From Kiritimatiellia bacterium (GTDB taxonomy: Bacteria > Verrucomicrobiota > Kiritimatiellia > RFP12 > UBA1067), in NCBI GenBank assembly GCA_017459225.1, contig JAFUDL010000102.1, forward strand, positions 1 through 5,679: a stretch of 5,679 bases of DNA, read 5' to 3'. How positions within the stretch are numbered: the stretch's first letter is position 1; every line of letters starts with the position of its first letter. Under the pieces are notes generated by a model. It ran no database searches and was not told where the DNA came from. It saw nothing but the letters and a program-made list of their open reading frames with translations. The position numbers and the translations under genes are program-made. Of this stretch, positions 1 through 5,679 are shown piece after piece.

Positions 1-79
1 AATGTGAACGAGACATCCGAGAGAGACGGCGTCTCGCAGAAAGGATAACGGTAGGAAAGATTCTCTGCGGTTATTGCTT
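1..79. other. Sequence downstream of the T-component gene, no gene supported
   Basis: Seventy-nine bases lie between the T-component stop and the window edge. A short palindrome (GAGACG at 23-28, CGTCTC at 30-35) has no following U-run and too small a loop to be a convincing terminator. A minus-strand ATG at 14-16 gives only a few codons and lacks a Shine-Dalgarno, so it cannot be called a gene start. Confidence 0.5.
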
Positions 80-1039
80 TCACTTTGACGCTCCTTCATT
101 TTCCGGATGCGCGGGACGCGCGTCCCTACCGTGTGGCCTGACTTGCTGACGTGCGTCCCTACCATGCGTATCAGCATGGTCGATTTCGGTAGGGGCGAGC
201 GTCCCGCTCGCCCGCATCTCGGCACGTACTGGTTTCCGAGCCATCCGTTTGGGCTTGGGTATACGCGCCTCCCAGAAGCAGAGCGCGGCCGAGACGAGGA
301 CCGTGACGGCCAACACGGCGAAATCGAGGCCGCGAAAGCGGAGCGTGCGCAACTGCGTGGGCTTCTTCGCGTAGCCCACGCGCTTCATCTCCGCCGCGAT
401 CGAGAGATTGTCCGCCATGCGCAGGGTCCGCACGATCAGCGGAATCACGGTGAGGCGGATCGTCTGGAACGGATGGAGAATCGCCGAACCGAAGCCCACG
501 GAGAAGCCGCGCATCCGAACGGCGTCGCGAAGCTGGCGGACGACGTCCACGAACTCCGGCACGAAGCGGCAGAACACGAGGAGCGGCAGGAAGAGGAAGC
601 GCGGCAGGCGCACGCTCTTCATCGTACCCACGAATCCCTGCACGGAGAAGTTGAGCCCGATTGCGAGCAGCACGTTCATTGACGGAATCGACCGCAGGAA
701 CGGCGTGTGGAAGTTGTCGAGCACGCCGGACATCATCCTGGACATTCCCTCGCCCGGCAGGAGCATCATGAAGAGCCGCGACGAGCCGTAGATGATGCCA
801 AGCGAGAGAAGCGTCATCAGAAGCATCAGCAGGTACGCGACGACAATCACCACGTATCGTCTCGTCTGGAGCAGATAGATGAAGGTGAGCGCGCTCATCG
901 CCGCCAGCGTCGCGTTCGACGAGAGGTAGAGCGTGACGGACGTCACGACAAGCGAAATCAGCAAACGCGTGCGGATGTCCAGCACGTCCCTGTTCCCCGC
1001 AGTGGAATCGGGGTCAAACCTCGCGGATAATGCCGGCAT
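80..1039 (-). CDS. ecfT: ECF transporter transmembrane component (EcfT/CbiQ-type) with a repeat-derived C-terminal tail
   Basis: This is probably the T component of an energy-coupling factor importer. In this family the protein sits in the inner membrane and connects the substrate-binding S component to the ABC ATPases. It has 319 residues, with hydrophobic stretches near residues 26-57, 63-85, 118-140, 146-160, 193-204 and 240-256. Between the last membrane segments are two cytoplasmic helices resembling the ATPase-coupling motifs: DAVRMRGF (172-179) and AAEMKRVGY (215-223). Canonical EcfT proteins carry Ala-Arg-Gly at these sites, so MRG and especially KRV are relaxed versions. The ATG at 1037-1039 is favoured because AAGGAG (1047-1052) lies 7 nt upstream. 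The gene overlaps the S-component gene by 26 bp, so coupled translation is likely. Residues from about 271 to the stop are hydrophilic and largely encoded by three palindromic repeat units (RASGTLAPT, GRDAR, GRDARPAHP), so this tail is probably not part of the conserved fold. The family call is confident; the transported substrate is not known. Confidence 0.85.
   Translation of the reverse strand: MPALSARFDPDSTAGNRDVLDIRTRLLISLVVTSVTLYLSSNATLAAMSALTFIYLLQTRRYVVIVVAYLLMLLMTLLSLGIIYGSSRLFMMLLPGEGMSRMMSGVLDNFHTPFLRSIPSMNVLLAIGLNFSVQGFVGTMKSVRLPRFLFLPLLVFCRFVPEFVDVVRQLRDAVRMRGFSVGFGSAILHPFQTIRLTVIPLIVRTLRMADNLSIAAEMKRVGYAKKPTQLRTLRFRGLDFAVLAVTVLVSAALCFWEARIPKPKRMARKPVRAEMRASGTLAPTEIDHADTHGRDARQQVRPHGRDARPAHPENEGASK
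105..130 (-). repeat. GGTAG-hairpin unit, GGACGCGC stem variant (in ecfT tail)
   Basis: Read on the minus strand, this 26-bp unit is GGTAG, arm GGACGCGC, loop GTCCC, arm GCGCATCC. Seven of the eight stem pairs form. The single change (A in place of G) from the perfect copy at 1755-1780 creates the mismatch. It lies inside the last part of the T-component gene and encodes GRDARPAHP (residues 304-312). Confidence 0.85.
148..163 (-). repeat. Truncated GGTAG-hairpin unit (in ecfT tail)
   Basis: On the minus strand this matches the first 16 bases of the unit at 1755-1780 at 15 positions: GGTAG, then GGACGCAC, then GTC. The second arm is not recognisable, so no hairpin of the usual kind can form. 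It encodes GRDAR (residues 293-297) in the same frame as the neighbouring unit at 105-130, giving the tail two GRDAR peptides. It could be a decayed or partly deleted copy. Confidence 0.7.
188..213 (+). repeat. GGTAG-hairpin unit, GGGCGAGC stem variant (in ecfT tail)
   Basis: On the plus strand the unit is GGTAG, arm GGGCGAGC, loop GTCCC, arm GCTCGCCC, with all eight stem pairs perfect. It faces the unit at 105-130, with the GGTAG ends pointing inward. Because its orientation is opposite to the others in this gene, its coding translation differs: RASGTLAPT (residues 276-284 of the T component). Confidence 0.87.
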
Positions 1040-1607
1040 GGCGCAGCTCCTTCACGAATTTGGCCCCGCAGGGGAGGCCAATGACAAGACAACCTAGGTA
1101 ACCCAACACGATGAACACGCCGGCCACCATCACCATGGCCATGTTCTCGCGGGCGTGAAGAAACGAATAGCCAAGCGATATGGCCCGCCCCAGGAGATCG
1201 TAGAGCGCCACGCCCGCCAGCACGGCGCCGATCCTGCGATAGCCGCCGCACGCCGCGATCAAGGCGTCGCTCGCCAGAGCGGCCACTAGGAAGCTCGGCA
1301 GAAGCATGCTCATTCCGCCGCCCGCGATGAGGAACGACACTATCTGGCCCACCAGCACGTAGAGCGCCAGAGTGCCGAACTTCCGCACGCGCGCCACAAG
1401 CACCACAAGAAGGGCGGTCGCGATGCCGTTCTTGAGGAAGAGCGTGAACGGGTTCATGCCGCCGCCCAAGAGCGCCACCATGAGCGACACCACCTTGGAA
1501 AGCGCCGTGAAGAGCCCCACAACCCCGAGCGATTCCGTGTCCCAGTAGAATCGACGCGTGGGATGCAGAGACGGGGATGACTGTGACTTCTGCAACGATT
1601 TTGTCAT
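1014..1607 (-). CDS. ECF transporter S component, MptD-like
   Basis: This 197-residue, strongly hydrophobic protein looks like a substrate-binding S component of an ECF importer. It has about five or six membrane segments (near residues 26-48, 60-73, 79-95, 100-120, 126-146 and 156-180). The order of features resembles the MptD (Trep_Strep) group of S components, which are about 190 residues long: an N-terminal LGVVGLFTALSKVV helix, a VRKFGTL turn (75-81), a GGG(M) loop in the middle, and a basic end reading GAKFVKELRHAGIIREV (181-197). The start is the ATG at 1605-1607. It overlaps the stop codon of the radical SAM gene as ATGA and has GAAAGG (1614-1619) 6 nt upstream. The same frame stays open further upstream, but that part is a shadow of the radical SAM gene. 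The adjoining T component supports the ECF call. Substrate is inferred only from the HutW-like neighbour, so heme or another tetrapyrrole is a hypothesis. The subfamily assignment is from memory of sequence pattern. Confidence 0.78.
   Translation of the reverse strand: MTKSLQKSQSSPSLHPTRRFYWDTESLGVVGLFTALSKVVSLMVALLGGGMNPFTLFLKNGIATALLVVLVARVRKFGTLALYVLVGQIVSFLIAGGGMSMLLPSFLVAALASDALIAACGGYRRIGAVLAGVALYDLLGRAISLGYSFLHARENMAMVMVAGVFIVLGYLGCLVIGLPCGAKFVKELRHAGIIREV
1047..1052 (-). promoter_or_regulatory. Ribosome binding site of the T-component gene
   Basis: AAGGAG on the minus strand, 7 nt before the ATG at 1037-1039. It lies within the last codons of the S-component gene and fixes the start of the T component at a position overlapping that gene by 26 bp. 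Confidence 0.75.
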
Positions 1608-3022
1608 GACTGGCCTTTCAATTTGCCGGCAATGCCTGCCGTTGCCATTTTGATCTTGTCGAGAGCGCTCGCATGTGCGGCCATGTGGAAGCCGGTGAGC
1701 AGCGAGTTGAGCTTCGCCTGGTAGAATTCGCCGAGGCGCGTGAGGCGATAGACCGGTAGGGACGCGCGTCCCGCGCGTCCGCAGGCGAGCGGGACGCTCG
1801 CCCCTACCATTGGCGTCCAGACCCCGGCCTGCGTCCAGTTGTCGATGATCGGCGAGAAGTCGGTCTCGGGAATCTCGGTAGGGTCGAAGTACCCGAGGTC
1901 GGTCATGCGCGTGAAGCGGATGGAGTCGCGGCGCGCGGGCGGGCTTTGCATCACCATGCCGATGGGCTTGAGGCCGGCGTCGACGAGCTCGATGTACTTT
2001 GCAAGATCGCCTTCCTGCATGATGCTCCAGTCGCCGATGAACCCGCCCGCGCCGCATCCGAAGGGGACCATGTCCACTCCGATCTTCGCGTAGGTGTTGT
2101 AGAGGTTGCGTTCGAGCGCGTTGCGCCCCCAGTGCGTGGTGGAGAGCTGTTTCCAGCCCTGCGCGGCGAGGTAGTCGCTCGCCTCGGCGTGTCGGGCGAG
2201 ACGGTCCTCTTCGGACCAGTTGCCCTCCTCCTGGACGCGCTTGGCGATCGGCGAGCCGGGGAATACCTTGAGCGAGTAGAGGTCCACACCGTCAAGCGCC
2301 GATTCGAGATGCACGGTCTTCACGTTGCGCTCCATCCAGTCCTCCTGCGTCTGGCCGGGGAGACCGTAGATGAGGTCGGCGACGAGCGCGATCCGGTCGC
2401 CGCAGATTTCCTTGATGCGCGCGAGGCGGGCAAGCGTGTCCTCGCGTGAGAGGCGGCGGCCGAGGCTGCGCCGGAGCTCCGTCTCGAAGCTCTGCACGCC
2501 GAACGAGAAGCGGTTCACGCCCGATTCGAGGCAGGCGCGCACACGGTCGTCGTCGAACGCGAAGAGGCGGCCTTCGATGGTGAACTCGCAGTCGGGGGCG
2601 ATGTTGAAACGCTCGTGCAGACGCCCCACGGTGCGCCGCAGCTGGTCGGCCGTGAGGGCGGTGGGCGTGCCGCCGCCGAAGTAGACGACCTCCACCGGCT
2701 TCTTCGTGAACGCGCCCTCGTCGGCCACGCGGTCGATTTCTACAAGGAGACGCTTCACGTATTCCTCGATGGCCGCGTCGTCCGTGCGGTTGCGGTAGAA
2801 GCCGCAGAACGAGCAGCGGCTGATGCAGAAGGGAATATGCACGTAGATGACGAGCGTCTGGTTGTTTGTGGGACGCAGCGACTGCCACACCGCCTGCGGG
2901 TCTGGAGGCGCTGCCGGCGGCTTCATCGTGCCGGGCATCATCCCGCCGTGCGGCGCGCCGCGCGCAGAGAGTCTCTTCAGAAGTTCCTCCCGGTCTAAAG
3001 GCAGGAGAAATGGGTTCATCAT
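1604..3022 (-). CDS. hutW: HutW/ChuW-like radical SAM protein (HemW superfamily)
   Basis: This 472-residue protein belongs to the coproporphyrinogen-oxidase-like radical SAM superfamily. YVHIPFC with C66, C70 and C73 supplies the CxxxCxxC ligands of the SAM-bound [4Fe-4S] cluster. GGGTP (116-120) is the SAM-contacting motif, GVNRFSFGVQSFE lies at 168-180 and DLIYGLPGQT at 216-225. Heme chaperone HemW normally has CDF after the cluster, whereas CGFYRN and the EGR (150-152) segment fit the HutW/ChuW group better. Characterised ChuW opens heme anaerobically by a radical methylation and releases iron. A winged-helix-like C-terminal part ends with YRLTRLGEFYQAKLNSLL (425-442). Between GVW and YRL sits an 18-codon block made entirely of two palindromic repeats, which looks like an in-frame insertion. 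The first of two adjacent ATGs (3020-3022) is chosen because AAAGGA (3032-3037) is 9 nt upstream, and it starts 1 bp after the pilT stop. HemW or another paralogue remains possible. Confidence 0.8.
   Translation of the reverse strand: MMNPFLLPLDREELLKRLSARGAPHGGMMPGTMKPPAAPPDPQAVWQSLRPTNNQTLVIYVHIPFCISRCSFCGFYRNRTDDAAIEEYVKRLLVEIDRVADEGAFTKKPVEVVYFGGGTPTALTADQLRRTVGRLHERFNIAPDCEFTIEGRLFAFDDDRVRACLESGVNRFSFGVQSFETELRRSLGRRLSREDTLARLARIKEICGDRIALVADLIYGLPGQTQEDWMERNVKTVHLESALDGVDLYSLKVFPGSPIAKRVQEEGNWSEEDRLARHAEASDYLAAQGWKQLSTTHWGRNALERNLYNTYAKIGVDMVPFGCGAGGFIGDWSIMQEGDLAKYIELVDAGLKPIGMVMQSPPARRDSIRFTRMTDLGYFDPTEIPETDFSPIIDNWTQAGVWTPMVGASVPLACGRAGRASLPVYRLTRLGEFYQAKLNSLLTGFHMAAHASALDKIKMATAGIAGKLKGQS
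1614..1619 (-). promoter_or_regulatory. Ribosome binding site of the S-component gene
   Basis: GAAAGG on the minus strand, 6 nt before the ATG at 1605-1607. It lies within the end of the radical SAM gene. It supports the ATGA-overlap start over the much longer open frame that extends upstream. Confidence 0.65.
1755..1780 (+). repeat. GGTAG-hairpin unit, GGACGCGC stem variant (inside hutW-like gene)
   Basis: On the plus strand the unit is GGTAG, arm GGACGCGC, loop GTCCC, arm GCGCGTCC, with all eight stem pairs perfect. It is separated by two bases (1781-1782) from an oppositely oriented unit at 1783-1808, so the GGTAG ends form the outer borders of a 54-bp block. The block is a multiple of three and reads through the radical SAM gene without a stop. 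Confidence 0.88.
1783..1808 (-). repeat. GGTAG-hairpin unit, GGGCGAGC stem variant (inside hutW-like gene)
   Basis: Read on the minus strand this is GGTAG, arm GGGCGAGC, loop GTCCC, arm GCTCGCCT. Seven Watson-Crick pairs plus a terminal G-T (G-U in RNA) pair form the stem. It differs from the unit at 188-213 by one base. With the unit at 1755-1780 it forms an outward-facing pair encoding roughly residues 405-423 of the HutW-like protein. Confidence 0.87.
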
Positions 3023-3023
3023 G

Positions 3024-4088
3024 TCAGGTCATCCTTTCTAGGGCATCTGGGTCGTTGGAGTAGCGCAGGGCTTCGGAAAGCGTTATGCGGCGCTGGCGCA
3101 CGAGGTTCATCAACGAGCCGTTCATCGTGGCCATGCCGTGTTCGCCGCCGAGTTCGATGAGCGAGGAGAGCTGGCGCTCCTTGGAGTCGCGTATCGACGC
3201 CTGCACGGCCTTGGTGGAGGTCATGATCTCGGCGCAGAGAGAGCGTCCCGTGCGGTCGCTCCACGGCACGAGCTGCTGTGTGATCACCACCTTCAGGTTC
3301 GCCGCCAGCCGTTCGCGTACCTGCTGCTGCTCCATCGCGTCGAACGCGCTGATGAGGCGCGAGACGGATTCCGCCGCGCCGGAGGTGTGCAGGGTCGCGA
3401 ACGTGAGGTGTCCGGTCTCGGCGAGCGTGAGCGCGGCGTCCATCGAAACGCGGTCACGCATCTCGCCCAGCAGCACGATGTCCGGATCCTCGCGCAGCAC
3501 GCTGCGCAGCGCGTTGTGGAAGCTCTCGGTGTCGTGGCCCACCTCGCGCTGCGAGACTAGGCACTTCGCGGACGCATGGATGTACTCCACTGGATCCTCG
3601 ATCGTGAACATGTGCTCCTCTCGCGTGTGGTTTATGCGGTCGAGGATCGAGGCGAGCGTGGTCGTCTTGCCGCTGCCGGTGGCGCCGGTCACCAGCACGA
3701 GCCCCTGGCGCATGGAACAGATGTCCTCGAGAAGGGGAATCGGCAGGCCAAGCTCCTCGAACGCGAAGAAACGGTTCGGCAACAGGCGGATGGCCCAGGC
3801 GATGCGGTTCAGCTTGAAGTAGATGTTGATGCGGATGCGGCGGCCCTCCACGATGGTGTCGGCCCCGTCGAACTCGCGCGCCGTGCGGAACGTCTCGAAG
3901 TTGCCGCGCCCGATTAGGCGCGCGGTGAGCTCGGCGAATGGAAGGGACGCAAGTTCGGGAGGGGGGTCGAGCGGCTTGAGGCGGCCGTGCACGCGCAGGC
4001 GGGGCGGCTCGCCCTCGCACCAGTGAAGGTCCGATGCGTCGGCCGCGACGAGCCTGCGGAAGAGCGGATCCAGGATGTCGTCAGTCAT
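3024..4088 (-). CDS. pilT: PilT-type pilus retraction ATPase
   Basis: This is a 354-residue secretion/pilus ATPase of the PilT branch, close to the usual PilT length of about 345. PilT proteins form cytoplasmic hexamers that use ATP to disassemble and retract type IV pili. The N-terminal PAS-like domain covers roughly residues 1-105 (ASDLHWCEGEPPRLRVHG at 18-35). The motor domain has Walker A GATGSGKTT (135-143), the Asp box TIEDPVEY (162-169), Walker B DPDIVLLGEMRD (201-212) and the His box GHLTFATLHT (226-235). The C-terminal segment IRDSKERQLSSLI (299-311) matches the site where PilT proteins carry their AIRNLIRE/IREGK-type motif, though in altered form. The end, with GMATMNGSL (318-326) and ITLSEALRYSNDPDAL (335-350), is also typical. 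No zinc-binding tetracysteine is seen, which argues against a GspE/PilB assembly ATPase. The start overlaps the end of the secretin gene by 8 bp. Its Shine-Dalgarno is weak, so coupled translation is likely. Confidence 0.93.
   Translation of the reverse strand: MTDDILDPLFRRLVAADASDLHWCEGEPPRLRVHGRLKPLDPPPELASLPFAELTARLIGRGNFETFRTAREFDGADTIVEGRRIRINIYFKLNRIAWAIRLLPNRFFAFEELGLPIPLLEDICSMRQGLVLVTGATGSGKTTTLASILDRINHTREEHMFTIEDPVEYIHASAKCLVSQREVGHDTESFHNALRSVLREDPDIVLLGEMRDRVSMDAALTLAETGHLTFATLHTSGAAESVSRLISAFDAMEQQQVRERLAANLKVVITQQLVPWSDRTGRSLCAEIMTSTKAVQASIRDSKERQLSSLIELGGEHGMATMNGSLMNLVRQRRITLSEALRYSNDPDALERMT
3032..3037 (-). promoter_or_regulatory. Ribosome binding site of the HutW-like gene
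   Basis: AAAGGA on the minus strand, inside the last codons of pilT. It is 9 nt from the first ATG (3020-3022) and 12 nt from the second (3017-3019), so the first is the better start. Confidence 0.6.
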
Positions 4089-5679
4089 GCGTCGGCATCC
4101 ACTCGAGGTCCTGGATTGTGTTGACGATCGTGTTCGTGCCCTCCGGGTTCGGCTGGGCGAGCGCCTTCTCGGCGTTGGACCTTCTCTGCAGACGCGTCTT
4201 TTCTAGTGCCTCGTGCAGGTTACGCCTGTCCTGCACGTTGTCGCGCAGGAATCCGCGCGTCGCCTTGTTGGCGCCGGACGGCGTCAGCACGACCGTGGGC
4301 TTGATGAGCACCACCAGCTCGTAGTCGCCCTCGCTGTGGGCCTTGTGCCTGAAGAGGGCGCCGAGGTACGGGATGTCGCCCAGCCACGGAATCTTGTAGA
4401 GGGTGTCGCTCTCCTCGTGCTGCATGAGGCCGCCGAGCGCGATGGTCTCGCCGTTCTTCGCGATTATGGAGGAGGTGATCGTCTCCTTCTTGATGGGCGT
4501 TTCGTAGAACGTGCCGGCCGATGTGTTCACGGCCCGCTCCTCCTGCGCCGTCGAGTTCTCCTGCATGATGCGCAGGGTGACGGTGCCGTCGGTGTGGACC
4601 TTTGGCGTTATGACGAGGGCGGTGCCCACGTTGCGCTCCTCGAAGTTGGATATCGTGTCGGTGTTCGAGCCGATGCCGTCGCTCACGAGCGAAGAGCCGG
4701 CCGTGAAGCCCGTCTGTATGTAGCGCGTAGTTCCGAGGAAGATGCGCGACGCCTCGTAGTCGGCCACCATCAGGCTGGGCGTGGCGAGCGCGCGCACCTT
4801 GCCCTTGCTGTCCAACATGTTGAGGCGCACCTGGTAGTGCCGGTTCAGCAGCTGGAAGACCGAATGGTTTGGATAGAGGGCGGATTCGGCTATGTCGAGG
4901 CCGCTCAGCTCGGTGGAGATCGTGTTCTGGGCGACGTTGTACTTTATGTCGCTCGAAGAATCGCGCGTTCCGGTTACGTTGTACATCATGTCGCGCACGG
5001 CCATGTTCTTGCTGAAGCCCATGTCGGCCTTGCCGTATGAGTGGCTGTCGCCGTTCAGCAGGAATCCGAGCTCCCTGTCCTTGGCGTCGGAGATGTCGAG
5101 CTGCAGCACGCGCACTTCCAGCAGAACCTGCGCGCGCGGGATGTCGAGCTTACCGATCATGTCCTTGATCTGGTTGAGCATCTCGCGGTCGGAGGAGCGC
5201 AGCACGATGGAATTCGAGCGGCGGACGATGGACATGAACACCATGCTGGGACGAAGCGTGCGGGGCGCGCCGTCAGCGGCGGTTCCGTCTGGCGCAGCCT
5301 CCTTCGGCAGGAACTCGACCTGTGAATTGCGCTTGTCGATCCGTTCGATGTCGTCGTAATAGCGGCGCACGTTCTCCATGCCGCGCTGGCTCTGCTGGTT
5401 ACGCCGACTGTTGGAACGTCCGCGGCCGGACGAGCGTGAGGAGGAACGCGTCGAGGAGCCGTCCCCCTCGATGATCGTGGAGCGGTCGGCCAGCTCGTCC
5501 ATGCGCTCGAGTGCGCGGGAGATGTCGCCGATCTCGTCGTCGTCGTCCTGGTCCGGCGCGTAGTAGATCACCATGTCGCGGTAGGCCTCCTGCACGGCGG
5601 CGGCGATGTCCTCGCAACGGGGATAGACGAGCGTGACGACCTCCACGAACTTCTTCTCGGAAAAGGCGTCGCCTTTCGT
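4081..5679 (-). CDS. Secretin (GspD/PilQ family outer-membrane pore), 5' end outside the window
   Basis: The C-terminal 532 residues of a secretin are visible. The frame is open to the window edge. A GTG at 5644-5646 could be misread as the start, but the eleven codons before it (TKGDAFSEKKF) continue smoothly into FVEVVTLVYPRCEDIAAAV, a secretin N-domain segment. Numbering from that valine as residue 1, a second N-domain ends near NSIVLRSSDREMLNQI (145-160). The pore domain begins at AQVLLEVRVLQLDI (172-185). It includes VRALATPSLMV (284-294), GTALVITPKV (341-350), the GETIALGGLM signature (399-408) and IPWLGDIPYLGALFR (419-433), followed by ELVVLIKPTVV (443-453). About 65 residues of polar, helix-prone sequence follow the pore; they might serve as a pilotin or inner-membrane contact, but this is unproven. 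Between the two N-domains lie an acidic run (DQDDDDE) and a Ser/Arg-rich linker (63-89). Whether it serves type II secretion or type IV pili is not settled; the PilT neighbour favours pili. Confidence 0.93.
   Translation of the reverse strand, partial: TKGDAFSEKKFVEVVTLVYPRCEDIAAAVQEAYRDMVIYYAPDQDDDDEIGDISRALERMDELADRSTIIEGDGSSTRSSSRSSGRGRSNSRRNQQSQRGMENVRRYYDDIERIDKRNSQVEFLPKEAAPDGTAADGAPRTLRPSMVFMSIVRRSNSIVLRSSDREMLNQIKDMIGKLDIPRAQVLLEVRVLQLDISDAKDRELGFLLNGDSHSYGKADMGFSKNMAVRDMMYNVTGTRDSSSDIKYNVAQNTISTELSGLDIAESALYPNHSVFQLLNRHYQVRLNMLDSKGKVRALATPSLMVADYEASRIFLGTTRYIQTGFTAGSSLVSDGIGSNTDTISNFEERNVGTALVITPKVHTDGTVTLRIMQENSTAQEERAVNTSAGTFYETPIKKETITSSIIAKNGETIALGGLMQHEESDTLYKIPWLGDIPYLGALFRHKAHSEGDYELVVLIKPTVVLTPSGANKATRGFLRDNVQDRRNLHEALEKTRLQRRSNAEKALAQPNPEGTNTIVNTIQDLEWMPTHD

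Noticed and set aside
23..35. GAGACG/CGTCTC palindrome as an operon terminator
   Set aside because: The arms are separated by one base, so the usable stem is short, and no U-run follows on the minus strand.
55..81. GAAAG...CTTTC inverted repeat spanning the T-component stop
   Set aside because: A 5-bp stem with a 17-base loop is expected by chance, and it lacks terminator features.
105..213. CRISPR array
   Set aside because: The units are few, face in both directions, are separated by unequal gaps of 17 to 24 bases and lie within a coding sequence.
107..682. A plus-strand open frame of 191 codons opposite the T-component gene
   Set aside because: Its translation is Arg/Glu/His-rich without a recognisable fold, and it runs through the palindromic repeats. 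The minus-strand membrane protein is far better supported.
1608..2057. N-terminal extension of the S-component frame to give 347 codons
   Set aside because: The extra part is low-complexity Arg/Pro/His-rich sequence in a second frame of the radical SAM gene. The ATG at 1605-1607 has a Shine-Dalgarno, an ATGA overlap and the expected family length.
4213..5040. A long plus-strand open frame of 275 codons opposite the secretin gene
   Set aside because: It lies wholly antisense to a well-supported secretin. Its protein is compositionally biased (Val, Arg, His, Glu-rich) with no recognisable domain, as expected of a shadow in GC-rich DNA.
5644..5646. GTG as the start codon of the secretin
   Set aside because: The frame stays open to the window edge with sensible secretin-like residues before it, and a secretin lacking a signal peptide would not be exported.

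Overview
The window is a compact, GC-rich bacterial segment in which every supported gene lies on the minus strand, so transcription runs from right to left. Five genes follow one another with 8-bp, 4-bp and 26-bp overlaps or a 1-bp gap, which is the layout of a single operon. In transcription order they are: a type II/type IV pilus-type secretin (5' end outside the window), a PilT-type ATPase, a HutW/ChuW-like radical SAM protein, an ECF-transporter S component of MptD type, and an EcfT/CbiQ-type transmembrane component. The secretin implies a Gram-negative envelope. Short GC-rich GGTAGGG... palindromes inside genes, producing 'GRDAR' peptides, are a habit I associate with the PVC superphylum (Kiritimatiellota, Lentisphaerae or Verrucomicrobia-like lineages). 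The taxon is an inference and was not tested.

Right half (3024-5679): the secretin would form an outer-membrane pore, and the PilT-like protein carries all the motifs of a hexameric pilus-retraction ATPase. Together they point to a type IV pilus or a related pseudopilus machine. Left half (80-3022): a radical SAM enzyme resembling the anaerobic heme-degrading HutW/ChuW group is translationally coupled (ATGA overlap) to an S component, which overlaps a T component. This reads as an inner-membrane ECF importer whose cargo may be heme or another tetrapyrrole that the radical SAM enzyme then processes. The ATPase subunit(s) that an ECF transporter needs are not in the window and may lie to the left of position 1.

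The most unusual feature is a family of 26-bp hairpin repeats: a constant GGTAG prefix, an 8-nt arm, a constant GTCCC loop and a matching 8-nt arm. Three full-length or nearly full-length copies plus a truncated one can be compared with a further variant here (five sites in all). Two stem versions differ in sequence but keep pairing (GGACGCGC/GCGCGTCC and GGGCGAGC/GCTCGCCC), which is covariation. A pair of units forms a 54-bp in-frame block inside the HutW-like gene, and three units make up the C-terminal tail of the T component. The repeats therefore appear able to enter reading frames without breaking them.

No RNA genes, CRISPR arrays, insertion sequences, clear promoters or convincing terminators were seen. 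Plus-strand open frames are antisense shadows of the genes described. There is no gene-free stretch longer than about 80 bases.
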